A DNA stretch of 64,000 bases, taken from Peptoclostridium acidaminophilum DSM 3953. GTDB lineage: Bacteria > Bacillota > Clostridia > Peptostreptococcales > Peptostreptococcaceae. This document shows, piece after piece, positions 1 to 8,902 of the stretch; positions within the stretch are counted from its first letter, which is position 1; the number at the start of each line of letters is the position of its first letter. The notes beneath the pieces were generated by a model. That model saw only the letters and a list, made by a program, of their open reading frames with translations. It was not told the origin of the DNA and did not search any database. The position numbers and the translations under genes are program-made. The stretch lies in NCBI RefSeq assembly GCF_000597865.1, contig NZ_CP007452.1:1619183-1683182 (forward strand), in the 5' to 3' direction.

Positions 1-1613
1 ACAGAATCCAATACCGCCTTCGCTATGTTAGACGCATGGTCGGCAATCCTTTCAAGGTTGCTTATCATGTCGAGGAATATTACTCCTGCCTCTGGATTGC
101 AAAGGCCTTTATTTAGCCTGTATATGTGGTTCATCCTGAATGACCTTTCCATTGCATCTACTTGATCTTCTATGCCTATAACCGTCATAGCAATGTCTCT
201 GTTGCCGGTTTTCATAGCCTCAAGAGCCGCTTCATAGGCTTGCATAGTCTTATTATATATGGCCTCCAGATCGCCTATCGCTTCATTTGAAAACAGCAGA
301 TTCTTTCCAAGCACTTCCATTGCAAGCTCTGCTATGTTCTCGGCATGGTCTCCGACCCTTTCTATGTCATTCACCGTGCTGAAAAGGCCGTCAACAATCT
401 CCCTGTTCTCATCTCCGAGCTCCTTGTTTGAAAGCTTGACCAGGTAGTCGACTAGCGCCTTTTCCAGTTCATTTACTTCCTTCTCAATTGTGAACGTACT
501 TTTTACTTCATTTGTATTTCTGTTGAAAAATCCCTCCATGGATGCCTTGAATGATCTTTTGGCAACATTGCCCATGTGCAGGCATTCCCTTATTGTGTTT
601 GCAAGAGCAATACTCGGAGTTTCGAGTATTCTGGAATCTATATACTTTGTAACCTTGAATTCAACTTCTTCGCCTTCTTTTTCCGGTATGACTAAGTTTG
701 CAATCTTAACCAGCAGCATCGCAAAAGGAAGCTGTATAACTACGTTAGATATGTTAAACAGTGTGTGGGCATTTGCTATCTGCCTTGCAGCATTAGTCGG
801 GTCGAGCATCGTTACAAAATACGTTATAGGCTTTGTCAATAGGAATATGAAAAGCGTTGTTCCTATTACATTAAAGCTAAGATGCATTATAGCGGCTCTT
901 TTGGCGTTCTTGCTTGCTCCTATGCTAGAGAGCATTGCTGTAATACAGGTTCCAATGTTTTCACCGTAGAGTATCGGCAATGCGGAGCTAAGCGGAATAA
1001 GCCCTTCAGATGCAAGCGCTAGCAATATACCCATAGAAGCGCTTGAGCTTTGTACTATAACAGTAAGTCCAAATCCTATAAGTATACCCAATATTGGATT
1101 GTGTGAGAATTTGATAATCATGTCGCCGAATCCGGGATAATCCCGAAGAGGCTTTACCGCGTCCTTGAGGAACTCCATACCTATGAACAGTATACCAAAG
1201 CCTATCATTATCTCTGCAATCTGTTTTGTCTTTTCATTGCTAGAAAACAGGTAGAAAATCATACCTATACCAACCGCTATGGGCGCAAAATCGGTAAGGC
1301 TGAATGAAACAAGCTGCGCCGTCACCGTCGTACCTATGTTGGCACCCATTATGACTCCTACTGCCTGTGTAAGGTTCATTATGCCCGCATTAACAAAACC
1401 CACAACCATTACAGTAGTGGCACTCGAGCTTTGGATTATTGCCGTTACAAACAGCCCCACAAGGGCTCCCATATACTTGTTGCTTGTGAGCAGCTCGATT
1501 ATTTTTCTAAGCCTGTCCCCTGCAGCCTTCTGGAGCCCCGCTCCCATTAGGTTCATTCCATAAAGAAAAAGTCCCAAGCCGCCTATTACGCCAAAAATTA
1601 TCTTTAAGGCCAT
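1..1613 (-). CDS. Na+/phosphate cotransporter, NptA/YjbB type (partial, C-terminus outside window)
   Basis: A membrane transporter of the Na/Pi-cotransporter family, usually two repeated membrane halves followed by a cytoplasmic PhoU-like helical domain. The visible 537 codons begin at ATG 1613 after an AGGAGG site and read MALKIIFGVIGGLGLFLYGM. This N-terminal hydrophobic segment with the GLFLYGM motif is typical of the family. The part near position 1 codes for the soluble helical PhoU-like region. The reading frame is open to the window edge, so the C-terminus is missing only because the window ends. It stands alone downstream of a promoter with Pho-box-like repeats, which suggests phosphate-starvation control. 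Family assignment is firm; the transported ion is inferred. Confidence 0.85.
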   Translation of the reverse strand, partial: MALKIIFGVIGGLGLFLYGMNLMGAGLQKAAGDRLRKIIELLTSNKYMGALVGLFVTAIIQSSSATTVMVVGFVNAGIMNLTQAVGVIMGANIGTTVTAQLVSFSLTDFAPIAVGIGMIFYLFSSNEKTKQIAEIMIGFGILFIGMEFLKDAVKPLRDYPGFGDMIIKFSHNPILGILIGFGLTVIVQSSSASMGILLALASEGLIPLSSALPILYGENIGTCITAMLSSIGASKNAKRAAIMHLSFNVIGTTLFIFLLTKPITYFVTMLDPTNAARQIANAHTLFNISNVVIQLPFAMLLVKIANLVIPEKEGEEVEFKVTKYIDSRILETPSIALANTIRECLHMGNVAKRSFKASMEGFFNRNTNEVKSTFTIEKEVNELEKALVDYLVKLSNKELGDENREIVDGLFSTVNDIERVGDHAENIAELAMEVLGKNLLFSNEAIGDLEAIYNKTMQAYEAALEAMKTGNRDIAMTVIGIEDQVDAMERSFRMNHIYRLNKGLCNPEAGVIFLDMISNLERIADHASNIAKAVLDS

Positions 1614-1669
1614 ATGTATCCTCCTAAACATCCAATATATTTTTAACACACCCGTAACATTCTATCAAA

Positions 1670-1730
1670 ATTATACCCTACTTATGTTAAGAACATGTTA
1701 AATATATTAAAAACATTAAGGATACGTTAA
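1670..1730 (-). promoter_or_regulatory. Promoter with Pho-box-like direct repeats upstream of the Na/Pi transporter
   Basis: Read on the minus strand, two exact TTAACA hexamers (1696-1701 and 1685-1690) lie 11 bp apart. Two near matches, TTAACG (1725-1730) and TTAATG (1714-1719), also lie 11 bp apart. A TATAAT -10 box follows at 1670-1675. TTAACA repeats with about 11-bp periodicity are the known binding pattern of PhoP/PhoB response regulators in Firmicutes, and the gene served is a phosphate transporter. Regulation itself is inferred. Confidence 0.6.
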
Positions 1731-1756
1731 CTCCAGGTAATTTTTTTGTTAATTTT

Positions 1757-3358
1757 TTATTCCAGAGAGTACGTATTGATTATTTTTTCTGCCACCCTCA
1801 TACCATCAACGGCGGCCGATACAATCCCACCGGCATAGCCCGCGCCTTCGCCTGCAGGGTATAGCCCTCTTACACTCGACGATTCGAGAGTTTGCTGGTC
1901 CCTGACTATCCTTACTGGCGCCGAAGATCTTGTCTCCACACCGGTAAGCACCGCATCCTCCATGGAAAAGCCCTTTAGTTTTCTGCCCATGGCCTTTATT
2001 CCTTCGCTTATTGCTTCGGCTGCAAAATCCGGCAGACACCTTCGCAGGTCTGAATACTTAGTTCCCGGCCTGTAAGTAGTCTTGACTCCGCCCAAACTCC
2101 CGGAATCTACATTGTTTACAAAGTCGCCGGCCTTTTGCACTGGTGCATAGTAGTTTGAGCCTCCCAATTCGAATGCCAGCCTTTCATACTTTTGCTGGAA
2201 ATGCATGCCTGCAAGAGGATGTGCGCTTCCAAAATCCGCTGGCTCGACATTGACTATGAGGGCGCTGTTTGAATTTTCACCGTTTCTGGCATGGTAGCTC
2301 ATTCCATTGACAACAAGTTCACCCTTGCTTGAGCTCGAGGCTATAACCTCGCCTCCCGGACACATGCAGAATGTATATACGGATCTGCCGCTCAAGCAGC
2401 TGTGCGTCAGCTTATAGTCGGCGGCACCCAGCCTTGGATGGCTGTAATGCTCCCCGTACTGGGCCTTGTTTATAACTATCTGCGGATGCTCTATCCTAAG
2501 ACCCATTGCAAACGGCTTTTGCATAAGTTCGGCCCCGGCATCATAAATAGCCTCGTATGTGTCTCTGGCGCTATGCCCAATGGCAAGAACTGTGCAGGAG
2601 CACTCGAGCTCTTCTGCATCGTTTATTGTAAGAGCCCTGATTGCTCCTTTTTCAGTCTTAAGGCCGCTGACTTTTGCTCCGAATCTGACTTCCCCTCCCA
2701 AGCTCTGTATCTTGAGCCTGATATTCCTTACAACTTCCTTTAGAATATCAGTCCCAACGTGAGGCCTGTGAGAATAAATTATCTCCTCGGGGGCACCGGC
2801 GTTTACAAGCTCCTGCAGCACCCTGGCGCATCTTGGATCCTTTATCCTCGTAGTCAGCTTGCCGTCAGAGAACGCTCCGGCCCCGCCTTCTCCAAACTGC
2901 ACATTCGACTCCTCGCTGAGCTCGCCCGTGCTCCAGAAATGCTCAACATCTTGGGTTCTCTTTTCAACATCCTGGCCCCTCTCGAGCAGCACGGGCCTGT
3001 AGCCGTTTTGTGCAAGCGCAAGCGCCGCAAAAAGACCTGCCGGGCCCATTCCTATAACCACAGGTCTTTTACCCAAAGGCACGCTCCCCCTTGCAACTAT
3101 GGACTCCGCTTCGAGTTTTACCGGAGCTATATCCTTGTCAGCTGCGAGTCGTTTGATGAGTGTTTCTTCGTTTTTAATTCTTACGTCAACCGTGTATACG
3201 AAGCTTATATTTCCCTTTTTCCTGGCATCTATAGACTCCCTTGCTATTCTGTACTCCAACAGCTCATCTCTTTGGAGCCTTAACTTCCTGAGTATTTTCT
3301 CCTCGATGCTTTCGATTTTTTCGTCTAAACTCAGCTTTATGTTGGACACTCTTATCAA
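1757..3358 (-). CDS. NAD(P)/FAD-dependent dehydrogenase (COG2509-type)
   Basis: A large flavoprotein related to uncharacterised FAD-dependent dehydrogenases of Clostridia and Bacilli; its substrate is unknown. The 533-residue protein has a roughly 90-residue N-terminal region, then a Rossmann FAD-binding motif VVIGMGPAGLFAALALA followed by an ERG acidic end. A CPGGEV segment lies in the middle, and a C-terminal GEGAGYAGGIVSAA stretch typical of FAD contacts closes the fold. The start is taken as TTG at 3358 (LIRVSNIKLS), 8 bases after AAAGAGGTG; the frame stays open further upstream but would run into the preceding gene. It follows two small genes on the same strand. No terminator is obvious before the transporter promoter. 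Confidence 0.8.
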   Translation of the reverse strand: MIRVSNIKLSLDEKIESIEEKILRKLRLQRDELLEYRIARESIDARKKGNISFVYTVDVRIKNEETLIKRLAADKDIAPVKLEAESIVARGSVPLGKRPVVIGMGPAGLFAALALAQNGYRPVLLERGQDVEKRTQDVEHFWSTGELSEESNVQFGEGGAGAFSDGKLTTRIKDPRCARVLQELVNAGAPEEIIYSHRPHVGTDILKEVVRNIRLKIQSLGGEVRFGAKVSGLKTEKGAIRALTINDAEELECSCTVLAIGHSARDTYEAIYDAGAELMQKPFAMGLRIEHPQIVINKAQYGEHYSHPRLGAADYKLTHSCLSGRSVYTFCMCPGGEVIASSSSKGELVVNGMSYHARNGENSNSALIVNVEPADFGSAHPLAGMHFQQKYERLAFELGGSNYYAPVQKAGDFVNNVDSGSLGGVKTTYRPGTKYSDLRRCLPDFAAEAISEGIKAMGRKLKGFSMEDAVLTGVETRSSAPVRIVRDQQTLESSSVRGLYPAGEGAGYAGGIVSAAVDGMRVAEKIINTYSLE

Positions 3359-3410
3359 ACAAAACACCTCTTTCTTATCCCGGACATTAGAAGACCAAAT
3401 CACGGCGGCT

Positions 3411-3728
3411 CTATGCAAAAGCCACACGGATTTGGTCATTTTCTTCAATGCCTGCGGTTTCAATTTTTACAAATTCCATTATATCAGCCTCAAGCTTTTC
3501 TTTATCGCTTGCCGCATCAGGATTTACATTGTCTACAATCGCCCAAAGCTCCCTGCCTATTTGCAGGCCTCTTGCCCTCAGGCCCTCCTCTGGTTCAAGC
3601 ACAATCACCTTGACATCGCATATGTGCGATTCCCTGTCGCCGAGCATTACCTCACAGTCGAACCTGTATATGCTGTAGCAAGATGTATTCTTGTATGGCG
3701 TAACTTCCTCAACGTGCGAAAACTTCAA
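3411..3728 (-). CDS. Hypothetical protein, 105 aa
   Basis: A small soluble protein not recognised as any family. It starts with TTG at 3728, preceded by AGGAG, and its start overlaps the last codons of the upstream DUF881 gene region closely, so the two are probably translated together. The sequence is mixed alpha/beta in composition, with acidic stretches and no membrane segment, signal peptide or metal-binding cysteine cluster. The tight spacing to both neighbours and the good ribosome binding site are the reasons for calling it real. Confidence 0.6.
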   Translation of the reverse strand: MKFSHVEEVTPYKNTSCYSIYRFDCEVMLGDRESHICDVKVIVLEPEEGLRARGLQIGRELWAIVDNVNPDAASDKEKLEADIMEFVKIETAGIEENDQIRVAFA

Positions 3729-3734
3729 AGGCCA

Positions 3735-4421
3735 TCATCTCCTGACGTATTTTAATTTTTTTTCATCTTCAAGCTTTGGAATGCTCATGTTGCCTGATTT
3801 CTTTATGGATATGTCCATGTCGTATGCCTTTCTCATGCTCTCGATTAGTATGTTGTCATCATTGATATACCTTCCGAGTCTGTCTATATCGCCAAGAACG
3901 CTTATCTCGTACGGCTGTACTATAGGCACTGAGTTTATGTTTATGTGGTTGCCGGCAAGCACAATTTCAGTGTATGGGCTGATCCTCTGGCCGTTAATGG
4001 ATATGGCCTCCCCACCATAATACCTTATGTCGTTTATCAGTAAAAGGAACCATTTTTTCTCTTCCATTATAAATCCAAGATTCTCATCCCGGTTTGTGTC
4101 TATCTTTATTATCAGACCGCTTCCCAAGGCTTCCACATAGCCAAGCGTTAGCTTCATGTCTTCAACCTCTTTTTTGAGCTTTTTTATCTCTGGGCTTTCC
4201 TCTTGGGCTGAGTTTTCATAAAGGCTCACCCTGTGCTTTGCAGCCCTTATTGTGTCGCTCAATTGCGTATTTTCCTTCCTTATCTGGTTGACCTGGGCTG
4301 TAATCTCCCTGTCTATAAAAGACGACTCAAATCTTTCATTGTATCCCGCCTTGAATTGTATGCCCATTAGTATACCCAGCAGCACAATCATCAGTACCAT
4401 CAGATTTATCTTGTTTTTCAT
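3735..4421 (-). CDS. DUF881 membrane-anchored coiled-coil protein (YlxW/YlxX-like)
   Basis: DUF881 proteins are extracytoplasmic proteins of Gram-positive bacteria, often near division genes; the molecular role is not established. This 228-residue copy has one N-terminal membrane helix (residues 6-22, LMVLMIVLLGILMGI). A coiled-coil region follows at about 35-95, and then the conserved globular domain with the ALGSGLIIKI and GGEAISINGQRI segments. Gene context is a 64-residue membrane protein just upstream and an unknown 105-residue protein downstream. Length and domain order match the family. Confidence 0.85.
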   Translation of the reverse strand: MKNKINLMVLMIVLLGILMGIQFKAGYNERFESSFIDREITAQVNQIRKENTQLSDTIRAAKHRVSLYENSAQEESPEIKKLKKEVEDMKLTLGYVEALGSGLIIKIDTNRDENLGFIMEEKKWFLLLINDIRYYGGEAISINGQRISPYTEIVLAGNHININSVPIVQPYEISVLGDIDRLGRYINDDNILIESMRKAYDMDISIKKSGNMSIPKLEDEKKLKYVRR

Positions 4422-4470
4422 AATCCATCATCCTTATGAGATTACTTTTTGATGCCCTTTGAAAGCTTGC

Positions 4471-4665
4471 CTATCTGAAAGAATTGTTTATGTAGTCCTC
4501 AAGCTCCTCGACCTTTTTTTCAAGTGCTGCAACCCTGCCTGAAAAATCGTCGTTTTGAGATGTTTTGATGCTTAGCCTTTTTATAACGTAGATGCATGCT
4601 GCCACAGGTATCGCAAGCATGACCGTAGCTATTATTATATTTATTCCCTGAAACAGCAAAAACAT
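4471..4665 (-). CDS. Small membrane protein with C-terminal coiled coil, 64 aa
   Basis: A short protein with one strong N-terminal membrane helix (about residues 5-30, rich in I, V and A). A basic patch and a heptad-like helix (RVAALEKKVEELEDYI) follow near the C-terminus. A GAGGGG ribosome binding site lies 9 bases before ATG 4665. It sits 49 bp upstream of the DUF881 gene on the same strand, and the two may act together at the membrane. No named family was recognised. Confidence 0.6.
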   Translation of the reverse strand: MFLLFQGINIIIATVMLAIPVAACIYVIKRLSIKTSQNDDFSGRVAALEKKVEELEDYINNSFR

Positions 4666-4763
4666 AATATTTTCCCCTCACTCTTTTAATTTCGCAGATA
4701 TTTAGATTATACCAAATACCACGGCAATATGCTGAAGAATATATCGATTTTGGAACAAAATAA

Positions 4764-4792
4764 GCCCCGGAATCCAATAAGGAATCCAGGGC
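4764..4792 (-). terminator. Rho-independent terminator after the HesB-like gene
   Basis: On the minus strand GCCCTGGATTCC and GGATTCCGGGGC form a stem, with one mismatch and one wobble, closing TTATT; TTATTTTG follows. It lies 14 bp beyond the stop codon of the HesB-like gene. Confidence 0.7.
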
Positions 4793-4805
4793 CTGTCTTT
4801 CTCTT

Positions 4806-5108
4806 CTAGCAGCTGCTTGATATGTTGGATTCTACTGTGAATCCCTTGCTGTACCATTTTTTTGAATAATCTATGTCTACCGAAGTCAGATTGCTTGCAA
4901 GCTCGCTGTCTACTAGCACTTTGAAGCCTTCAACTTCAACAGCTTCGTCATCTTCTTTTTGCTCATCCAGAGCAATTGACAGGACTGGTCCGCCTCAGCC
5001 AAATCTAGAGATATAGACTCTTACAAAGTCCTTGTCCTTTGATTTGTTGTTTTCACTGTAATATGATTCAAGCTGCTCCCTTGCCGATTGGCTTACATTA
5101 ACGTTCAT
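4806..5108 (-). CDS. HesB/IscA-like selenoprotein with in-frame TGA (Sec38)
   Basis: HesB/IscA-fold proteins bind iron-sulfur clusters or iron through conserved cysteines. Reading through one in-frame TGA (4995-4997) gives a 100-residue protein from ATG 5108 (site GGGGGG, 8-base spacing) to TAG 4806. The TGA falls in RFG-U-GGPVLSIALDE, precisely where Cys-homologues have a CGGP motif followed by LDE. A GFKVLVDS strand and a terminal SSSC follow, as in this family. HesB-like selenoproteins are an established bacterial group, so TGA as selenocysteine is far likelier than a nonsense mutation. A CCAG/CTGG stem can be drawn at 4967-4988 just after the TGA as a weak SECIS candidate. The gene is monocistronic, with its own promoter, palindromic operator and terminator. 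Confidence 0.85.
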
Positions 5109-5144
5109 TATTAGTTCCCCCCTGTTTTTCTGGTTTGTAATATC

Positions 5145-5173
5145 ATTATACCCCACAGGGGTATAATTGTAAA
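5145..5173 (-). promoter_or_regulatory. Promoter of the HesB-like selenoprotein gene with perfect palindromic operator
   Basis: On the minus strand TTTACA (5168-5173), a 17-bp spacer and TATAAT (5145-5150) form a near-consensus sigma-A promoter. The segment 5145-5167 is a perfect inverted repeat: arm ATTATACCCC, three bases ACA, arm GGGGTATAAT. It covers the spacer and -10 box. TACCCC...GGGGTA palindromes resemble operators of the CsoR/CstR family (copper or persulfide sensors); assignment to a particular regulator is inference. Confidence 0.7.
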
Positions 5174-5178
5174 CAAAA

Positions 5179-5202
5179 AAATTCCGGTTTTAACCGGAAT
5201 TT
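5179..5202 (-). terminator. Rho-independent terminator after engB
   Basis: Perfect stem AATTCCGGTT / AACCGGAATT followed on the minus strand by TTTTTTTG, beginning 9 bp after the engB stop codon. It separates engB from the HesB-like gene. Confidence 0.85.
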
Positions 5203-5210
5203 TTAGTCTT

Positions 5211-5837
5211 TTATTTTGCGTTGGACTCCTCGACTGTTATCTCGTATCCATTTCTTTCAAATGAGCTTATTATTTCATCCCACACTTCGTCTATGCCTGT
5301 CTTTTTAAGAGAGGAGAGCAGGATTATCTTTTCTTCATCCGCAAGACCCAGCTTATTTTTTATCATGGCTTTGTGCTTTTGATACTGGCCTCTCGTAATC
5401 TTGTCTGATTTTGTTGCAATGACCGTGCAGTCATATCCGAAATGCTTTATCCACTCATACATGATCCTGTCGTCTTCCTTGGGCTCATGCCTTATGTCCA
5501 CAAGCAGGAATATGCTGCAAAGCTCCTGCCTGTCGGAAAGGTATCTTTCCATGATGCCTCCCCACTTGGCCTGCTCAGTTTTTGAAACTTTTGCATAGCC
5601 ATATCCAGGAAGGTCCACAAAATGAAACTCTTCATTGACCTTGTAAAAATTGATTGTCCTCGTCTTGCCGGGATTCTGGCTGATTCTGGCAATGCCTTTT
5701 CTGTTGAGCAGCGTATTGATTGAAGACGATTTTCCTACATTCGATCTTCCGACAAATGCTATCTCAGGCAGTCCTTCAGCCGGATACTGATGTTTTTCAA
5801 CTGCGCTTGTTATAAATTCTGCGTTCTTAATTTTCAT
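5211..5837 (-). CDS. engB: Ribosome biogenesis GTP-binding protein EngB (YsxC/YihA)
   Basis: A small GTPase needed for late assembly of the large ribosomal subunit. The G1 loop GRSNVGKSS is at residues 30-38, a TRTIN switch follows, G3 is [11 protein letters not shown]4 is TKSD and G5 is SSLKKTG, all in order over 208 residues, the usual length. The start is set at ATG 5837 (MKIKNAEF), with AAGGAAG just upstream inside the end of lon; an earlier ATG at 5855 would add six residues. It overlaps lon by 11 bp, so the two are translationally coupled, an arrangement common in Firmicutes. Confidence 0.95.
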   Translation of the reverse strand: MKIKNAEFITSAVEKHQYPAEGLPEIAFVGRSNVGKSSSINTLLNRKGIARISQNPGKTRTINFYKVNEEFHFVDLPGYGYAKVSKTEQAKWGGIMERYLSDRQELCSIFLLVDIRHEPKEDDRIMYEWIKHFGYDCTVIATKSDKITRGQYQKHKAMIKNKLGLADEEKIILLSSLKKTGIDEVWDEIISSFERNGYEITVEESNAK

Positions 5838-8190
5838 TCTTATCTTCCTTATCATCCTCTGCTGTGAGGATATTCTCCAGTACCTCGTCCATAGTTTCCA
5901 CAGGAATTATCTTGAGCGCTCTTCTTACATTGTGAGGTATCTCATCGATATCCTTCTCGTTTTCCTTGGGAATAAGCACTGTTTTTATTCCGGCTCTGTG
6001 GGCGGCAAGCGCCTTTTCCTTTAGTCCACCTATCTCCAATACCCTGCCTCTTAAGGTTATCTCACCCGTCATGGCAACGTCGCTTCTTGCAGGAACTCCA
6101 GTCAGCGCCGATATGACGGCAGTAGCCATTGTTATTCCGGCTGAAGGCCCATCCTTAGGTATTGCTCCTTCAGGGATGTGTATGTGTATATCCATGTTTT
6201 TATGGAACTCGTCGTCTATCTTGAGCTCCTTAGCCTTTGACCTTATGAATGAAAGCCCCGCCTGAGCCGATTCCTTCATTACATCGCCAAGCTGTCCTGT
6301 AAGCACGAGCTTGCCCGATCCAGCCATAAGAGCCACCTCTATCGAGAGAGTTTCGCCTCCCACAGCCGTCCATGCAAGGCCTGTCACGATACCCACCTGA
6401 GGCTTTTCTGCAACCATCTGATAGCTGTATCTGTGTTTCCCAAGATACTTTTCAAGGTTTGCACTTGTAACCTTTACCATGTTGAGTTTTGGATTCTCAA
6501 CATAGCTCTTGGCAGCCTTCCTGCACAGCTTTCCAAGAGTCCTCTCAAGCGTTCTTACGCCGGACTCCCTTGTGTAGTAGTTTATAATATCGAGCATAGT
6601 CTTGTCAGGAATCTTGACAAAACCCTCAGCAAGGCTGTGCTCCTTTATCTGCTTTGGCAAAAGGTGTCTTTTTGCAATTTCGAGCTTTTCCATTTCTGTA
6701 TAGCCCGACAGCTCTATTATCTCCATCCTGTCCCTGAGTGGTCCCGGTATTGTGCTAAGGCTGTTGGCCGTAGTTATGAAAAGCACCTTTGAAAGATCAA
6801 AAGGTATCTCCATGTAGTGGTCTGTAAATTCCTTGTTCTGCTCTGGATCAAGAACCTCAAGCATTGCTGACGCAGGGTCGCCCCTGAAGTCAGAAGCCAT
6901 CTTGTCTATCTCATCGAAGAGGAAAACAGGATTCTTTGACTTGACTTCCTTAATAGCGTTTATTATTCTTCCCGGTATGGCGCCAACATAAGTCCTTCTG
7001 TGGCCCCTTATCTCAGCCTCGTCTCTTACTCCTCCAAGCGAAACCCTGACAAACTTTCTGTTCATGGCTCTGGCTATTGACTTGGCTATCGAAGTTTTTC
7101 CTACTCCAGGAGGCCCCACGAAGCAGAGTATCGGTCCCTTCATTGATTTGGCGAGCTTTCTTATTGAAAGGTACTCGAGTATCCTCTCCTTGACCTTTTC
7201 AAGTCCGAAGTGGTCCTCGTCGAGTATTTTTTGGGCATCCTTTATTTCAAGCTTGTCCTTAGTCTCCTTGTCCCATGGCAGCGAGAAGAAAGTATCCACA
7301 TAGTTTCTTATTACAGCCGCCTCTGCAGAAGATGAAGACATGCTTGTGAGTCTTTTGATCTCTTTTTCTATTTTTTCCTTTATTTCCTTTGGTATCTTCA
7401 TCTTAACGAGTCTTTCCTTATATTCGTCTATCTCGTCAAGGGCTTCCTCGTCCTCACCCAGCTCCTTTTGTATCGCCTTTAGCTGCTCGCGCAGGTAGTA
7501 TTCCTTCTGCAGCCTGTTGACCTGCTTTTTGACCCTCATGTTTATATTTTTTTCGATTTCGAGTATTTCTATCTCTTCAAGCAAGATCTCGTATAGCCTC
7601 TCAAGCCTCTCCTTGGGATCGAAAATTTCAAGTATGTCCTGCTTTTGCTTTGGCTTGAGGTTCATGTTGGCTGCAACCGTGTCGCAGAATCTGTCCGGCT
7701 CTTCGATGTCTGAAATTGTAAGCAATATCTCAGGAGTCACCTTGCTGCCCACATTGACATATTCCTCGAACGCATCCATCACGCTTCTCATGAGCGCCTC
7801 TGTTTCCTTGTCGGGCTCGGCTTCCTCAAGATATTCCACCTCTTCAAGCACCGCTTTGAAGTAAGGCTCTTCCTGTATTACTTCCCTGAGCCTGGCCCTT
7901 GATACGCCCTCCACAAGCACCCTGATAGTATCCCCTGGCAACTTGAGCATCTGCTTTATCTTGCATATTGTTCCCACATGGTAAAAATCATCGACCGTCG
8001 GAATATCTATTTCAGCTTCCTTCTGAGATGTCAGGAAAATAAGCTGCTCGCTTACCATAGCCTCTTCAAGTGCATTTATTGATTTTTCTCTTCCGACATC
8101 AAAATGAAGGACCATGTATGGAAATATCGCCAGACCCCTCAGGGGTATAAGCGTCATTGTATGCTCTCTGAATACAATATTTTCGTTCAT
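5827..8190 (-). CDS. lon: ATP-dependent protease Lon
   Basis: Cytoplasmic AAA+ serine protease that degrades misfolded and regulatory proteins. The 787-residue protein has the N-terminal LON substrate domain (about 10-200), a coiled-coil linker (200-260), and an AAA+ domain with Walker [10 protein letters not shown] (359-367) and Walker [11 protein letters not shown]. The C-terminal protease domain carries the catalytic Ser683 in PKDGPSAG and Lys726 in GGLKEKA. ATG 8190 follows a TAGGAGTG site. It is the promoter-proximal gene of lon-engB. Full length, no anomalies. Confidence 0.98.
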   Translation of the reverse strand: MNENIVFREHTMTLIPLRGLAIFPYMVLHFDVGREKSINALEEAMVSEQLIFLTSQKEAEIDIPTVDDFYHVGTICKIKQMLKLPGDTIRVLVEGVSRARLREVIQEEPYFKAVLEEVEYLEEAEPDKETEALMRSVMDAFEEYVNVGSKVTPEILLTISDIEEPDRFCDTVAANMNLKPKQKQDILEIFDPKERLERLYEILLEEIEILEIEKNINMRVKKQVNRLQKEYYLREQLKAIQKELGEDEEALDEIDEYKERLVKMKIPKEIKEKIEKEIKRLTSMSSSSAEAAVIRNYVDTFFSLPWDKETKDKLEIKDAQKILDEDHFGLEKVKERILEYLSIRKLAKSMKGPILCFVGPPGVGKTSIAKSIARAMNRKFVRVSLGGVRDEAEIRGHRRTYVGAIPGRIINAIKEVKSKNPVFLFDEIDKMASDFRGDPASAMLEVLDPEQNKEFTDHYMEIPFDLSKVLFITTANSLSTIPGPLRDRMEIIELSGYTEMEKLEIAKRHLLPKQIKEHSLAEGFVKIPDKTMLDIINYYTRESGVRTLERTLGKLCRKAAKSYVENPKLNMVKVTSANLEKYLGKHRYSYQMVAEKPQVGIVTGLAWTAVGGETLSIEVALMAGSGKLVLTGQLGDVMKESAQAGLSFIRSKAKELKIDDEFHKNMDIHIHIPEGAIPKDGPSAGITMATAVISALTGVPARSDVAMTGEITLRGRVLEIGGLKEKALAAHRAGIKTVLIPKENEKDIDEIPHNVRRALKIIPVETMDEVLENILTAEDDKEDKNEN

Positions 8191-8389
8191 TCAATCACTC
8201 CTAACTGCCATATAATAGCTATCGCTGTAAATCCCTTACTATTATATATTTAGTAAATTTATTTTTCAATAATTATATATCCTATTTATAATACACCATA
8301 TGTTGCAATCTTTAAACATTTATATGCAAATACTATTGTATGGTATAATCTATAATTAATACGAATGCCATACGGAAGGAGGCTTTGCC

Positions 8390-8902
8390 ATGCTAAAGCT
8401 TTTATTGTCATTTCTGAAAATAGGATTCTTCACATTCGGCGGTGGCTACGCCATGATCCCCCTAATCGAGGAGGAGCTAGTCAAAAGGCAGGGCATAATT
8501 GACGCCCACGATTTTATCGACATGATTTCAATAGCCCAGAGTTTCCCGGGGCCTATAGCAGTCAACCTTTCGCTGCTTATTGGCTACAGGCTTTACGGCC
8601 ACGCCGGAAGCCTCATCTGCTGCTTTGGCGCGGTTTTCCCCTCGTTCATATCAATACTTTTACTCGCCTGGATATATAGCATAGGCAAAAACCTGGATAT
8701 GCTTGATGGCTTCTTTTACGGTGTAAGACCTGTAATGGTGTCCCTGCTTGCATGCTCTTTCATTGCTCTTTTCAAGAAAATGAACAAATCGCATATGAAT
8801 ATCGCCTTGCTTGCGGCCTCATTTTTGCTTGTAACTCTGCTTGATGTGAATCCCATATTCATAATTGTCGCGGGAGGTGTCCTGAGCATATGGACAAACT
8901 AA
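8390..8902 (+). CDS. Chromate transporter family protein, first half-size subunit
   Basis: CHR-family membrane protein of 170 residues. Half-size members occur as adjacent pairs that presumably form a heterodimer equal to one full-length ChrA. The family signature FFTFGGGYAMIPLIEEELV is at about 13-31 and AQSFPGPIAVNLS at about 55-67; about six hydrophobic segments follow. A strong AAGGAGG site precedes ATG 8390, and a TATAAT box lies about 40 bp upstream at 8344-8349. The next gene overlaps by 13 bp and is its paralogue. Chromate itself may not be the physiological substrate. Confidence 0.88.
   Translation: MLKLLLSFLKIGFFTFGGGYAMIPLIEEELVKRQGIIDAHDFIDMISIAQSFPGPIAVNLSLLIGYRLYGHAGSLICCFGAVFPSFISILLLAWIYSIGKNLDMLDGFFYGVRPVMVSLLACSFIALFKKMNKSHMNIALLAASFLLVTLLDVNPIFIIVAGGVLSIWTN

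Noticed and set aside
4995-4997. TGA in the HesB-like gene as a nonsense mutation (pseudogene)
   Set aside because: It replaces exactly the conserved cysteine, all other signals are intact, and HesB-like selenoproteins are a known group.
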